This document shows positions 16,860-25,290 of a DNA stretch of 64,000 nt, one piece after another. The position numbers and the translations under genes are program-made. This DNA is from Bacillus renqingensis. GTDB taxonomy: Bacteria; Bacillota; Bacilli; Bacillales; Cytobacillaceae. Below the pieces are notes generated by a model. That model was not told where the DNA came from. It worked only from the letters and a program-made list of their open reading frames with translations, and made no database searches. The stretch spans positions 310,001-374,000 of the forward strand of contig NZ_JADDIU010000001.1 of assembly GCF_016464375.1 (NCBI RefSeq), in the 5' to 3' direction. Within the stretch, counting starts at the first letter, position 1, and each line of letters opens with the position of its first letter.

Positions 16860-18077
16860 TTGTTTTTCTCTAAATTCAAAACACTATTTTTAACAGTATC
16901 GGCAACGATATTAGCCATATCGCTTATGGTATTCCCACAAGAGTCATTAGAGGCCTCTAAAAATGGGCTTAATATGTGGTGGAAGGTTGTCTTTCCTTCT
17001 CTGCTGCCGTTTCTTATTGTCTCTGAGCTGTTAATCGGCCTTGGGGTTGTCAAATTTGTTGGGGTACTGCTTGAACCATTAATGAGACCGCTTTTTCGTG
17101 TGCCTGGTGTAGGAGGGTTTGTTTGGGCAATGGGACTAGCTTCTGGTTTTCCGGCAGGGGCTAAATTTTCAGCCAGATTACGACAAGAAGGGCATTTATC
17201 CCAAATAGAGGCAGAAAGGCTTGCCTCGTTTACAAATTCTTCTAACCCGTTATTTATTTTCGGTGCTGTTGCGGTTGGCTTTTTTAAAAATGCGAACTTA
17301 GGAATTATACTGGCACTGGCTCATTACTTAGGTAATGTTTGTGTAGGAATCGTGATGCGGTTTTATGGAAAGGAATCTCCTGAAGAATCCAAAGGGAAGG
17401 GACAAAAGATGACTATTCGTGGAGCGCTTTCGATGCTCCATCAAACAAGAATAAAAGATAATAAACCGATAGGCAAACTACTTGGTGATGCCGTTCATTC
17501 ATCCATTCAAACATTACTTATGGTTGGCGGGTTTATTATCTTATTTTCCGTCATTAACAAAATTCTTTATCATTTGCACATTATAGCCATCTTAGGAAAA
17601 ATCGTTGAGGTACTGCTCGCAAGTCTCAGTTTTCCGGTGATGTTGAGCATTCCGTTCATTTCCGGACTATTTGAAATTACTTTAGGCAGCCAGCTGGCAA
17701 GTGATGTACAGAATGCTACGCTGTTACAACAGGCTATCATCACCAGCTTTATTTTAGGTTTTAGCGGTTTAAGTGTTCAGGCACAGGTGGCAAGTATTCT
17801 GGCACAAACAGACATTCGCTTTAAGCCGTTTTTTGTCGCCCGGATATTACAGGGGATTTTCGCCAGTGTGTTCACCCTTTTATTTTGGAACCCGGTTTAT
17901 ATGCGCTTAAGTCAGAAAGAGCTACCTTCAACTGCGCCTGCCATCGACTTTGTTAAAGGCGGCTCATGGTTCCATGATGTCTACCAAAAGATGCTCGAAA
18001 TTGGACCATTACTTACGATTTTCTCGCTTTCCTTGTATGTATTCATTTTGTTGATCCGCTTAAAAAAGCCAAGATAG
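16860..18077 (+). CDS. ylbJ: Sporulation integral membrane protein YlbJ
   Basis: 405-residue polytopic membrane protein with nucleoside-recognition (Gate) domain features. It has segments such as NMWWKVVFPSLLPFLIVSELL and GLASGFPAGAKFSARLRQ, and at least eight hydrophobic helices. In B. subtilis YlbJ is mother-cell-specific and required for normal spore cortex formation. The start is TTG at 16860, ten bases after GGAGGGAGG; the nearby TTG at 16855 runs into a stop. It is divergent from ylbK and convergent with coaD. Confidence 0.92.
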   Translation: MFFSKFKTLFLTVSATILAISLMVFPQESLEASKNGLNMWWKVVFPSLLPFLIVSELLIGLGVVKFVGVLLEPLMRPLFRVPGVGGFVWAMGLASGFPAGAKFSARLRQEGHLSQIEAERLASFTNSSNPLFIFGAVAVGFFKNANLGIILALAHYLGNVCVGIVMRFYGKESPEESKGKGQKMTIRGALSMLHQTRIKDNKPIGKLLGDAVHSSIQTLLMVGGFIILFSVINKILYHLHIIAILGKIVEVLLASLSFPVMLSIPFISGLFEITLGSQLASDVQNATLLQQAIITSFILGFSGLSVQAQVASILAQTDIRFKPFFVARILQGIFASVFTLLFWNPVYMRLSQKELPSTAPAIDFVKGGSWFHDVYQKMLEIGPLLTIFSLSLYVFILLIRLKKPR

Positions 18078-18082
18078 AAGAA

Positions 18083-18112
18083 GAACTAGGGATTATTTGT
18101 CCCTAGCTCTTT

Positions 18113-18113
<1 letters not shown>
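18083..18113. terminator. Terminator between ylbJ and coaD
   Basis: GAACTAGGGA and TCCCTAGCTC pair with a 7-base loop, followed by TTTT on the plus strand and bordered by A-rich sequence on the other side, so it can act in both directions. Confidence 0.75.
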
Positions 18114-18607
<494 letters not shown>

Positions 18608-19168
18608 TTATTCTCTGTTGACTCTTGAATAAATGGTTATTGCGATCATACCATATTGTTCTTGTTTTATTTGTTCCAACCGACCTACTATAGATGGTAA
18701 TTTTACGTCAACACTGTGCTCACAGACAACTATTGCGTTAACATTGACGAGATTGTGCGAATCCATTTTTTCCATTAATGAAATGAGCTGCTGTTTTTTA
18801 TATGGCGGGTCTAAAAAAATATAATCAAAGCTCATTTTCCTCTTAACTAGTGCCTTTATAGCTCGGGCGGCGTCATTTCGGTAAACCTCTGTCTTGTCTT
18901 CTAAACGGCAGGCTTTTATATTCTCGTAAATGATTTGTATCGCTTTAACCTCTCTGTCAACAAATATGACCTTCTCCAGGCCTCTGCTAAGTGCTTCAAT
19001 ACCTAACCCGCCGCTGCCGGCAAAGAGGTCAAGGCCGATACCGCCATCAAAATAGGGTCCAATCATATTAAAGATAGCTTCTTTTACTTTATCGGTCGTT
19101 GGTCTTGTTGTAATTCCAGGAACCGCCTTAAGGGGTCTCCCCTTATAAATACCCGAAACCACCCTCAT
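18608..19168 (-). CDS. rsmD: 16S rRNA (guanine-966-N2)-methyltransferase RsmD (YlbH)
   Basis: SAM-dependent methylase modifying G966 of 16S rRNA. It starts MRVVSGIYKGRPLKAVPG, has the SAM-binding LDLFAGSGGLGIEALSRG, and the catalytic motif DPPY in FDYIFLDPPYKKQ, which is typical of amino-methyltransferases. The ATG at 19168 matches family starts; a GTG upstream would add four residues. It is in operon with coaD. A csfG-type small RNA is encoded divergently upstream. Confidence 0.95.
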   Translation of the reverse strand: MRVVSGIYKGRPLKAVPGITTRPTTDKVKEAIFNMIGPYFDGGIGLDLFAGSGGLGIEALSRGLEKVIFVDREVKAIQIIYENIKACRLEDKTEVYRNDAARAIKALVKRKMSFDYIFLDPPYKKQQLISLMEKMDSHNLVNVNAIVVCEHSVDVKLPSIVGRLEQIKQEQYGMIAITIYSRVNRE

Positions 19169-19290
19169 GAATATCACCACATTTTTTCACAATTCGATTT
19201 CCTTCTACATCCTATCATAATTCAATAAAAGTAGACAATAATGAATAATGTCTCCCAATCATTTAATTAGAGAAAAATTATTTAAAAGAC

Positions 19291-19318
19291 GTATAAGCTT
19301 TTTGGTTGTGGAAATAAT
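19291..19318 (+). promoter_or_regulatory. Sigma-F/sigma-G-type promoter for csfG
   Basis: GTATA (19291-19295), a 14-base spacer, then GGAAATAAT (19310-19318). This closely follows the forespore sigma-F pattern GYATA and GGnnAnAnT, which sigma-G also tolerates. It sits just upstream of the structured RNA that follows. Confidence 0.65.
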
Positions 19319-19320
19319 GT

Positions 19321-19473
19321 AAGTAACAACATCAATTCGAGGATGTTGTTGCCAACCGCGGAGAAGACTTACGTTTCCCCATAAGTTCTTCCTCCGGTTT
19401 CTCCTCTCCCTTTGCCTTCTATCCTTTTCGAAGGATATAGAAGGACCCTGTAAATTTTTACAGGGTTTTTTTT
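19321..19473 (+). ncRNA. csfG: CsfG-type sporulation small RNA
   Basis: About 150 nt in the ylbG-rsmD(ylbH) spacer, exactly where csfG lies in B. subtilis. The plus-strand RNA shows a stem AACAACATC/GATGTTGTT enclosed by GTAAGT/ACTTAC, then a stretch rich in C and U. Next comes a strong hairpin with an 11-base left arm around loop TTCG (19417-19443), and finally a terminator CCCTGTAAA/TTTACAGGG with eight T (19446-19473). A forespore-type promoter precedes it. Rfam also holds a ylbH leader family from this spacer. Assignment rests on position, promoter class and structure. Confidence 0.75.
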
Positions 19474-19508
19474 CTGCAAACTAAAAGGTGAGGGGGTACC
19501 TCACCTTC

Positions 19509-19784
19509 TTAAATTCCCATTTTATAATCATATTCCTTTGCTTTATCAGGTGTTGAATTCTCATACTCCATTTTTAAGAAAGGCTTGTAGGATGGCTCTA
19601 CCTTTTTGACATATGAAAAGGAATTCAACTTCTCCATTATCTGCTTACTATCTTCTTGATTACAATATAACACAACATATTTAAGTTTTTTTGAAACATA
19701 ATGGACATTTCCAAAGCGTCTAAGTGTTTTTGCGTGTTTTAAAGAATAAAGCCAAATCACGATTCCTTGTCTTTGTACAAACAT
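19509..19784 (-). CDS. ylbG: DUF2129 family protein YlbG
   Basis: About 91 residues starting [16 protein letters not shown], with [11 protein letters not shown] and [13 protein letters not shown]. This is the small conserved UPF0298/DUF2129 family of Firmicutes; function unknown. The ATG at 19784 follows AAGGGGAAAC. The upstream extension to 19823 lacks a ribosome binding site. It is downstream of ylbF. Confidence 0.9.
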   Translation of the reverse strand: MFVQRQGIVIWLYSLKHAKTLRRFGNVHYVSKKLKYVVLYCNQEDSKQIMEKLNSFSYVKKVEPSYKPFLKMEYENSTPDKAKEYDYKMGI

Positions 19785-19847
19785 ACAAGTTTCCCCTTTA
19801 AGTCTAGCATCATTACCATTCAAACTTCCTTTATACCAATTCCTTAC

Positions 19848-20279
19848 TTAACCGCAGCCGCAGCTTCCCCCGCTGCCACAGCCATGACCACCATCGAAAA
19901 ACGGATTACCTGTTGGTACTTTAATTTGCTTTGAAACAGCACCACCTATCGCTTTGCTGATTTCGTCCAAAAGGTTTTGCAGGTCATTTTCCGCCACTTT
20001 AAATTCCGCAACTTGTGGATCTAAATCCATTTCCCTTTTAGATTCGCGGATTTGGGTCATGACCTTTTTGTAATCCGGATGATATTTGCCAAACCGTTGA
20101 ACTTCTTCATAAAGCTCCTTTAGTTTGACAAAGCGTTGAATCTTTCTTTGTGTTTCTTGATTATGTTTCATTTTATATAAACAAACTTCGTATTGTTCTG
20201 CTATTTCCGACTCCAAAACCATTTTTGCCAAGTCTTCTGCGAATTCTAATAATTGCACTCTTTCCATCGTAGCAAGCAC
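19848..20279 (-). CDS. ylbF: YlbF, subunit of the YlbF-YmcA-YaaT (RicAFT) complex
   Basis: Cytoplasmic helical protein that, with YmcA and YaaT, forms an iron-sulphur-containing complex affecting RNase Y-dependent RNA processing, competence, biofilm formation and sporulation in B. subtilis. The 143 residues contain RFGKYHPDYKKV, the helical ENDLQNLLDEIS, VPTGNPFFDGG and a cysteine-rich tail (CGSGGSCGCG), where cluster ligands are expected. The start is GTG at 20279 after GGAGGTGGG. Confidence 0.93.
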   Translation of the reverse strand: MLATMERVQLLEFAEDLAKMVLESEIAEQYEVCLYKMKHNQETQRKIQRFVKLKELYEEVQRFGKYHPDYKKVMTQIRESKREMDLDPQVAEFKVAENDLQNLLDEISKAIGGAVSKQIKVPTGNPFFDGGHGCGSGGSCGCG

Positions 20280-20342
20280 TTTATGCCCACCTCCAATATC
20301 ATTTTAGCATGAAAAATTGGAGAAAGCGAGAATCCGATTACT

Positions 20343-20735
20343 TTACTTAGGGATATTTACCATAAACTCTTTTTCCAAACCATAAGGTTCATTGTTTAAA
20401 TTAACAACCTCTAGCTTAATCCTATGGCTTCCAGGCTTAAGCCCTTTCATGATAAATGCAGCAGTATCAACCTCAGAATTACGTTTTCCATCTAGCCAGA
20501 CAACCATTTTTCCAACCTTTTGCTTTGTGTAATCTGACTGACGAAAAGTAATTCCCGTTACAATGCACTCAATAAGAAGATTCCTTCCATTTATTTTATG
20601 CTGTACAAATAACGCAGGACGTTCCTTTATCTCAGGATGAAAAGCCTCAACAAGAGTTGTTTTAGGATTTTGCCATTCATTTTGCCAACCAGCAAGGCTT
20701 CCAATTAGTAGAATTGAAAATATCGTCTTTATCAA
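20343..20735 (-). CDS. Secreted or membrane-anchored protein of unknown function
   Basis: About 130 residues. The basic start IKTIF is followed by a hydrophobic segment (SILLIGSLAG), so it is likely exported or anchored. The rest is a beta-rich domain with KMVVWLDGKRN and GLKPGSHRIKLEVVN, a pattern seen in Ig-like folds. I do not recognise the family. TTG at 20735 lies eight bases after AAGGAG and is preferred to the GTG at 20744, which is almost inside that site. It sits between ylbF and ylbE, where I recall no B. subtilis counterpart. Confidence 0.7.
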   Translation of the reverse strand: MIKTIFSILLIGSLAGWQNEWQNPKTTLVEAFHPEIKERPALFVQHKINGRNLLIECIVTGITFRQSDYTKQKVGKMVVWLDGKRNSEVDTAAFIMKGLKPGSHRIKLEVVNLNNEPYGLEKEFMVNIPK

Positions 20736-20836
20736 TTTTATCACTCCTTATGGTTGTATTGTTCGCCTCCCTTTAGAATTTTAGTCTTTATAAAATAGCA
20801 GAAAAAAGGGCACATTTTAATCAATGTGTCCTTTCG

Positions 20837-21076
20837 CTAATCTTTATTTTTCATTGATTGGAACATCGAATACATCATCGAAGCCATTTGTACTCCATTT
20901 GAGAATTTTTCAACCTGATGCGGTATTGTTTTTTTATAATAATGTAATGATGCAACTTCAAGGGCTTGCAGGTCATAGGGATTTCTCGATAATTTGCGGT
21001 ACCAAAGCGGCTGTTCACGAACGAATCGCTTCAATTCATTATGCTGTTCCAAATATTCAAAAACCTCTCTCCGCAT
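20837..21076 (-). CDS. ylbE: YlbE-like family protein
   Basis: 79 residues, MRREVFEYLEQHNELKRFVREQPLWYRKLSRNP onward in sequence order, matching the small YlbE family restricted to Bacillaceae; function unknown. It is rich in aromatic residues (HYYKKTIP, MMYSMFQSM). It is 21 bp downstream of ylbD, in the same operon. Confidence 0.88.
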   Translation of the reverse strand: MRREVFEYLEQHNELKRFVREQPLWYRKLSRNPYDLQALEVASLHYYKKTIPHQVEKFSNGVQMASMMYSMFQSMKNKD

Positions 21077-21097
21077 ATTTAATCCTCACTTCCTAGG

Positions 21098-21502
21098 CTA
21101 ATCTTGTCTAAAGGAAAACGGATTCTTCGGTCCCTCAGAAGGATTTACAGGGGTCGACGAGCCGCTGGTCCCTTGAAATTGCGAAAGGATCCCCTGAATC
21201 GCTCCGACTGCCTCGCTTAAGTTATTTAGATGGGCTTGTATTTGATTGACGTCCATTTTTTTCATCATACCAATAATATTGGACATGAAATCGACTTTTG
21301 ATTCAGAGCTTGCTTTTGCCTCAAGCTCACTCTCGGTTCCAATCGTTTCCCACCGTTTATCATCTTCCCCTAATAAATACCAATCCTCGTATAGTTCCTG
21401 CCATGTTGCATTGCCTTTCCTTACCTCTTGAATAATTTTCGGATTATTTCTGACAAATTCTTTAAACTTTAGAACGGATGGGTGTAATTTTTTCTGCGTC
21501 AT
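21098..21502 (-). CDS. ylbD: YlbD family putative spore coat protein
   Basis: About 134 residues with the family opening MTQKKLHPSVLKFKEFVRNNP and the segment ATWQELYEDWYLLGEDD, ending in a Ser/Pro-rich tail with PKNPFSFRQD. The family is annotated as a putative coat protein. The ATG at 21502 is preferred because AGAGGTG is placed correctly for it and overlaps the GTG at 21511. It is followed by ylbE. Confidence 0.88.
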   Translation of the reverse strand: MTQKKLHPSVLKFKEFVRNNPKIIQEVRKGNATWQELYEDWYLLGEDDKRWETIGTESELEAKASSESKVDFMSNIIGMMKKMDVNQIQAHLNNLSEAVGAIQGILSQFQGTSGSSTPVNPSEGPKNPFSFRQD

Positions 21503-21582
21503 TTTTTTCACCTCTGGCCGTATTCATACCTACGATACAATATGAAAAAAAGACAGAAATGTGAAACGAATTTTTAGATTAC

Positions 21583-22659
21583 TCAATCCTCTTCTTTCTG
21601 AATAAAGTTTTGTGTATAAAATTTCTTATACACCCCTACCCCTAGGTGAGTATACTCTTTATTTAACAGCGACTCTCGATGGCCCTGACTATTCAGCCAT
21701 CCCTCGACAACCTCTGGCCCATCCGTATATTTGGCTGCAATATTTTCCCCTGCGGTTCGATAAGTTACTTTAGCCTTATTAAGACGATCGGTGAGGCTGC
21801 CGGATTTTTTGGACGTTTGTGAGAAGTGGTTATTCTCTGCCATATCCTTACTATGCTGATAAGCAGCAACAGCTGTATTTTCGTCCCAGATTAATGGGTT
21901 CAATTTATATCGAGTCCTTAACACATTCGTAATATCAAATATTTCTTTTTCTGTTCCTTCTTCAATTAACCTCCACTGTTCATCACTTGGTGGATCTGCT
22001 TCCACTAAATGACCACTATAAATAAGTTCGTAGGGCCGCTGTTTGATCATGGTTTCAGCGTTTAGAAACCGTACACTTGAAAGGACCCCTGTAAATTTAT
22101 CGATATATAACTGTACATAAATATCACCAAGTTGAACAACTGGACGAAGATTCAAATCCGTATCATTAAGTTCAAATCGGAAAGAATTTCCATTATGATC
22201 AATATTGATGTTCGTATCAATATTCTGCGTGTTAAAAATTTCTTCGACTGGCTGACCAATTTCAAATGGAGCAACATCCAAGTTTTCTCCAAGAGCAAAC
22301 AAAGTCACAACCTGGTTTTTTTCAATTCCAACCTGTAAATAACGTTTATCGTCCTGATTGTATATATACCATTGGTAGCCATACATAGTTTCATCAATTC
22401 GCTGCGGGTCACCTAAGACTTTTTTCACATTTGATATATTTTTCCCTATTAAAAGGGATAACCCTTCTTTTGGCCTTTCAGTCGCAGTTTTTTTATTTTC
22501 CTTATAATCAGGCTTCTGTGACCGTGGTTGCTGATTCATTTCCATCGTATGATCTTCCTTTATCAAAACCTTATTATGAGGTTTTTCATTCAGGCTGATG
22601 TAAAAACCAACGGTCAAGAATACAGCCGAAAGAATTAAAATTCTAAATAATGCTCTCAG
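21583..22659 (-). CDS. ylbC: CAP-domain protein YlbC with N-terminal CAP-associated domain
   Basis: Exported protein: an N-terminal region with LIGKNISNVKKVLGDPQR (CAP-associated domain), then a C-terminal CAP/SCP domain with NPLIWDENTAVAAYQHSKDMA, HFSQTS, TAGENIAAKY and WLNSQGHRESLLN. The usual start choice (TTG at 22617) cuts the signal anchor in half. Reading back in frame to CTG at 22659 restores the basic hydrophobic start LRALFRILILSAVFLTVGF, preceded by GAGAGGATGAG, and an in-frame stop lies just upstream. So I propose a CTG start, about 358 residues. The extracellular role is unknown. Confidence 0.85.
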   Translation of the reverse strand: MRALFRILILSAVFLTVGFYISLNEKPHNKVLIKEDHTMEMNQQPRSQKPDYKENKKTATERPKEGLSLLIGKNISNVKKVLGDPQRIDETMYGYQWYIYNQDDKRYLQVGIEKNQVVTLFALGENLDVAPFEIGQPVEEIFNTQNIDTNINIDHNGNSFRFELNDTDLNLRPVVQLGDIYVQLYIDKFTGVLSSVRFLNAETMIKQRPYELIYSGHLVEADPPSDEQWRLIEEGTEKEIFDITNVLRTRYKLNPLIWDENTAVAAYQHSKDMAENNHFSQTSKKSGSLTDRLNKAKVTYRTAGENIAAKYTDGPEVVEGWLNSQGHRESLLNKEYTHLGVGVYKKFYTQNFIQKEED

Positions 22660-22970
22660 GGGTTCTCATCCTCTCTATACTCTCTCTATTTATCATGTAT
22701 AGATAAGATAATTATATCACTTCTCATGCTGATAGAAGTAGATATGGCTGATAAAAAAACAGATGCAAGTGGTACCTTTTAGTGAAAAACTTATAATGCG
22801 GTAATAAAGCGGTCCTCTAGCAGTTTGCCTTTTCCAAGTAAGAATGGATGATTCACTAATGAATTCATTGCAAGTTAAGGCGTTTTCATCTATTATTAGA
22901 ATGAATTAATCTTGCTGTATCACCAATAATCATATTAGGGGAATGGCACTGTTTTTAGGAGGGATTCATA
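22660..22970. other. Divergent spacer between ylbC and the YugN-like gene
   Basis: About 310 bp. It contains a 25-codon minus-strand open frame (22791-22868, beginning MNSLVNHPFLLGKGK) that reads like real protein but has no clear ribosome binding site. A good AGGAGGG site precedes the plus-strand gene. I recall a CBS-domain gene ylbB in this region of B. subtilis; it is absent here. Confidence 0.35.
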
Positions 22971-23330
22971 ATGAAATTTGAAAATACCGGTATTGAAAAA
23001 TTTAAAGCTGATTTAACTCGATTAGATGAAGTCATGCAGGATCATGGTTTAATTCGCGCCGGTCAATGGGACTACGAGCGGGTTACGTACGATCGAAAAT
23101 TTGAAATGAGAGAAGGAACTTTTTATTTGCGGATCCAAGGCTATGCACTTGACGGCGATGTGGATACCTTTCATGCAACGATTCAATTAATGACCCCGAT
23201 ATTAGGCAAGCATTATTATCCACATGGCGTTGAGTATGGCGAAGACGAAAACTTCCCGGCAACTCTTGTAAACCAATGCAAAAAGATTATTGAGGAAGTA
23301 AAAGCAGAAATCGAGAAATTCACCAAATAG
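22971..23330 (+). CDS. YugN-like family protein
   Basis: 119 residues beginning MKFENTGIEKFKADLTRLDEV in sequence order, with AGQWDYERVTYDRKFE and GKHYYPHGVEYGE. This matches the YugN-like family (structure known, function not). It follows a clear AGGAGGG ribosome binding site and ends at a strong terminator. Position at the cta-ylb boundary corresponds to ylbA in B. subtilis, but I am not sure enough to use that symbol. Confidence 0.85.
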   Translation: MKFENTGIEKFKADLTRLDEVMQDHGLIRAGQWDYERVTYDRKFEMREGTFYLRIQGYALDGDVDTFHATIQLMTPILGKHYYPHGVEYGEDENFPATLVNQCKKIIEEVKAEIEKFTK

Positions 23331-23337
23331 AGGACAC

Positions 23338-23370
23338 AAAAAGACGCTTGGACTTCCAGGCGTCTTTTGT
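23338..23370. terminator. Terminator after the YugN-like gene
   Basis: AAAAGACGC and GCGTCTTTT form a stem with a 12-base, partly paired loop. T-rich on the plus strand and A-rich at the left, so it can serve both convergent genes. Confidence 0.8.
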
Positions 23371-23388
23371 TCCATCATAAGTGATTAT

Positions 23389-23853
23389 TTAAAATCCAAA
23401 GATTGCCTTGAATACTGAGGTTGTCTCTCCGCCCTTATAAAAGACGTACAACAACAGATATACCGCCACTCCTGTTATGGCTGTGAAAAACCAGACAATA
23501 CTAGTAATCGGACCAAGTTTACGGTGGAAAGAGAGCTTATTTTTGTAACCCGAATAGATGGACATAATTCCTAATACTGCTCCTATCGTTGCCAAAGCAA
23601 TATGAAAGATTAAAAAAATAGTATAGTAAATTTTAATATTTTCTGGTCCACCGAAGGAGGTATTTCCAATAAAAACAGTTCTCGTTGCATAAATAATAAA
23701 GAAAATAAGTGCAAAAGCTGCGGCAAATAACATCGTTTTTTTATGAGCTTCTTTTTTTCTCTGTTTTATTTGCCACCATCCTAATGCAACTGTAAGACCG
23801 CTTAACACAATAAATGACGTACTAATCGTCGGTAATATTGGCAATGAATTCAT
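23389..23853 (-). CDS. DUF420 family membrane protein
   Basis: 154 residues with five hydrophobic segments. It includes TISTSFIVLSGLTVALGWW, HKKTMLFAAAFALIFFIIY, the ATRTVFIGNTSFGGP motif, IFLIFHIALATIGAVLG, and FHRKLGPITSIVWFFTAITG. This is the DUF420 (YozB) pattern, often near haem-copper oxidase genes. Two histidines in membrane segments suggest a haem or metal-linked role, which is inference. It follows ctaG, separated by a terminator. Confidence 0.85.
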   Translation of the reverse strand: MNSLPILPTISTSFIVLSGLTVALGWWQIKQRKKEAHKKTMLFAAAFALIFFIIYATRTVFIGNTSFGGPENIKIYYTIFLIFHIALATIGAVLGIMSIYSGYKNKLSFHRKLGPITSIVWFFTAITGVAVYLLLYVFYKGGETTSVFKAIFGF

Positions 23854-23927
23854 TTCATATCCTCTCTTTTTAGATAGTCTAAAATCATTTTAGTTTAGTT
23901 CCCCAACTTTTTCAAACTATACCATTA

Positions 23928-23953
23928 AAAAAACTCCCAAACGAGTGGGAGTT
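23928..23953 (-). terminator. Terminator of the ctaB-G operon
   Basis: AAACTCCCA and TGGGAGTTT form a 9-bp stem with a 6-base loop, followed by seven T on the minus strand, at the ctaG stop codon. Confidence 0.85.
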
Positions 23954-24855
23954 TATTTCGCGGGAGACGGATGTAAGACTTGGTTCACTTCCTTTTCTGA
24001 TTCTTCCTGATCCTTGCGGTACCATTCAAAAAATACCTGTGCCAACACAACAGCGTAGATGATTTCCTGAATGATTTTCATTACGACTCCGCCAAGACGC
24101 TGATCATAAAGAACCGGCATAGAAGTAAACAATTCCGGCCCGCTTAAATTTAAATTAGAAAATGTCTCAGACCCAACACACAAACTCATGGCCCTTCCCC
24201 AAACTTCAGGGTCAGAATAAGTGGCATATAGCGGTGTGTCAGCAAAAATAATCATCGCACAGGCAGGTGTCAATAACATACCATTTACGAATAAAAATGC
24301 TACTTTTTTAATACCGCTTAATGGGCGGTATTCTGGGACAGGGCTAATTAAGGACCACCACATGCAAACAGCTGCAACAAATAAAACAATTAAGTATCCA
24401 CCCTGGTAAAAACGATTTTGCATCATCTGATCAAAGACGATTGGAATATGATAAAAAGAGAAAAGACCATTGAATACTAATACGGCAATAACAGGCTTAG
24501 TCAACAAATTGAATACCGCATTTATTGGCTTGACTCTTAACATACTTCTCCAAAGCCAAGGAGGGGTAGCTAAGATCAATAATGGTGGAACTAATAATAC
24601 TAAAATGACCATCGTTGTTCCGTGCACATAGAACATTAAGTGCCCCATTAAGTCAATTGGGGAACCTTTAATAACATACAAAATAACCATGGATGTGATA
24701 AATAAAACAGCTTGTTTTATGGTCAGTGGTTCACTATCCTGAAACTTGGTACGATACTTAACCGTGATTAGAAAAAATAAACCAGTTAGCAGCAAAAGTA
24801 TCATCAAGAAATACGGGCTCCAAAGGGCTTTAAATCCAAATATATTTAACGGCAA
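23953..24855 (-). CDS. ctaG: Cytochrome c oxidase assembly factor CtaG
   Basis: Polytopic membrane protein needed for assembly of caa3 oxidase, thought to help copper insertion. About seven hydrophobic helices. Conserved sequences include LWSPYFLMILLLL, DLMGHLMFYVHGTTMVI, the histidine-containing FSFYHIPIVFDQMM, and YDQRLGGVVMKIIQE. I prefer the TTG at 24855 because the GTG at 24867 lies inside the ribosome binding site GCGAGGTGA. It is last in the cta operon. Confidence 0.92.
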   Translation of the reverse strand: MPLNIFGFKALWSPYFLMILLLLTGLFFLITVKYRTKFQDSEPLTIKQAVLFITSMVILYVIKGSPIDLMGHLMFYVHGTTMVILVLLVPPLLILATPPWLWRSMLRVKPINAVFNLLTKPVIAVLVFNGLFSFYHIPIVFDQMMQNRFYQGGYLIVLFVAAVCMWWSLISPVPEYRPLSGIKKVAFLFVNGMLLTPACAMIIFADTPLYATYSDPEVWGRAMSLCVGSETFSNLNLSGPELFTSMPVLYDQRLGGVVMKIIQEIIYAVVLAQVFFEWYRKDQEESEKEVNQVLHPSPAK

Positions 24856-24953
24856 CGTAACTCTCACCTCGCTTCATTACCATTCATTATACCCGCTTAA
24901 ATTTAAAGTACAAAACAGGAGAATCGATTGCAGCCGATTCTCCTTCCATTAAA

Positions 24954-25289
24954 TTACCACCAAATAATTGTCATAAAGGCCCAAACCATAATCATAGCCA
25001 AAAACACGCCTGTAAACAAGAACATGCTTGGCGCTTCATGGCCTTTATGACTCATATGCATGAAATAAAAAAGCTGAAAAACAACCTGAACACAAGCTAA
25101 AAGAAGAATAAATGGCACGACAAACCATGCCGTAAATCCTTTGATGGCTACTACCCCAAATGCCACGAATGTTAAGAAAATCATCAATGTAAAGGAAATA
25201 ACTTGATAGCGCATTTCCTCCGCATTTTTCCTGCGGCGATATTCCAGGTCCACTCTTGGGTTACTTGAGCTTAATGGTTGATTTGTCAT
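24954..25289 (-). CDS. ctaF: Cytochrome c oxidase subunit IVB
   Basis: Small 111-residue subunit of caa3 oxidase with three membrane segments (QVISFTLMIFLTFVAFGVVAI, VPFILLLACVQVVFQLFYFM, FLFTGVFLAMIMVWAF) and the HMSHKGHE loop typical of bacterial subunit IV. It follows ctaE by one base. Confidence 0.94.
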   Translation of the reverse strand: MTNQPLSSSNPRVDLEYRRRKNAEEMRYQVISFTLMIFLTFVAFGVVAIKGFTAWFVVPFILLLACVQVVFQLFYFMHMSHKGHEAPSMFLFTGVFLAMIMVWAFMTIIWW

Positions 25290-25290
25290 T

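Noticed and set aside
19320..19473. Riboswitch or leader controlling rsmD
   Set aside because: The terminator T-run and promoter read on the plus strand, away from rsmD; a separate small RNA fits better.
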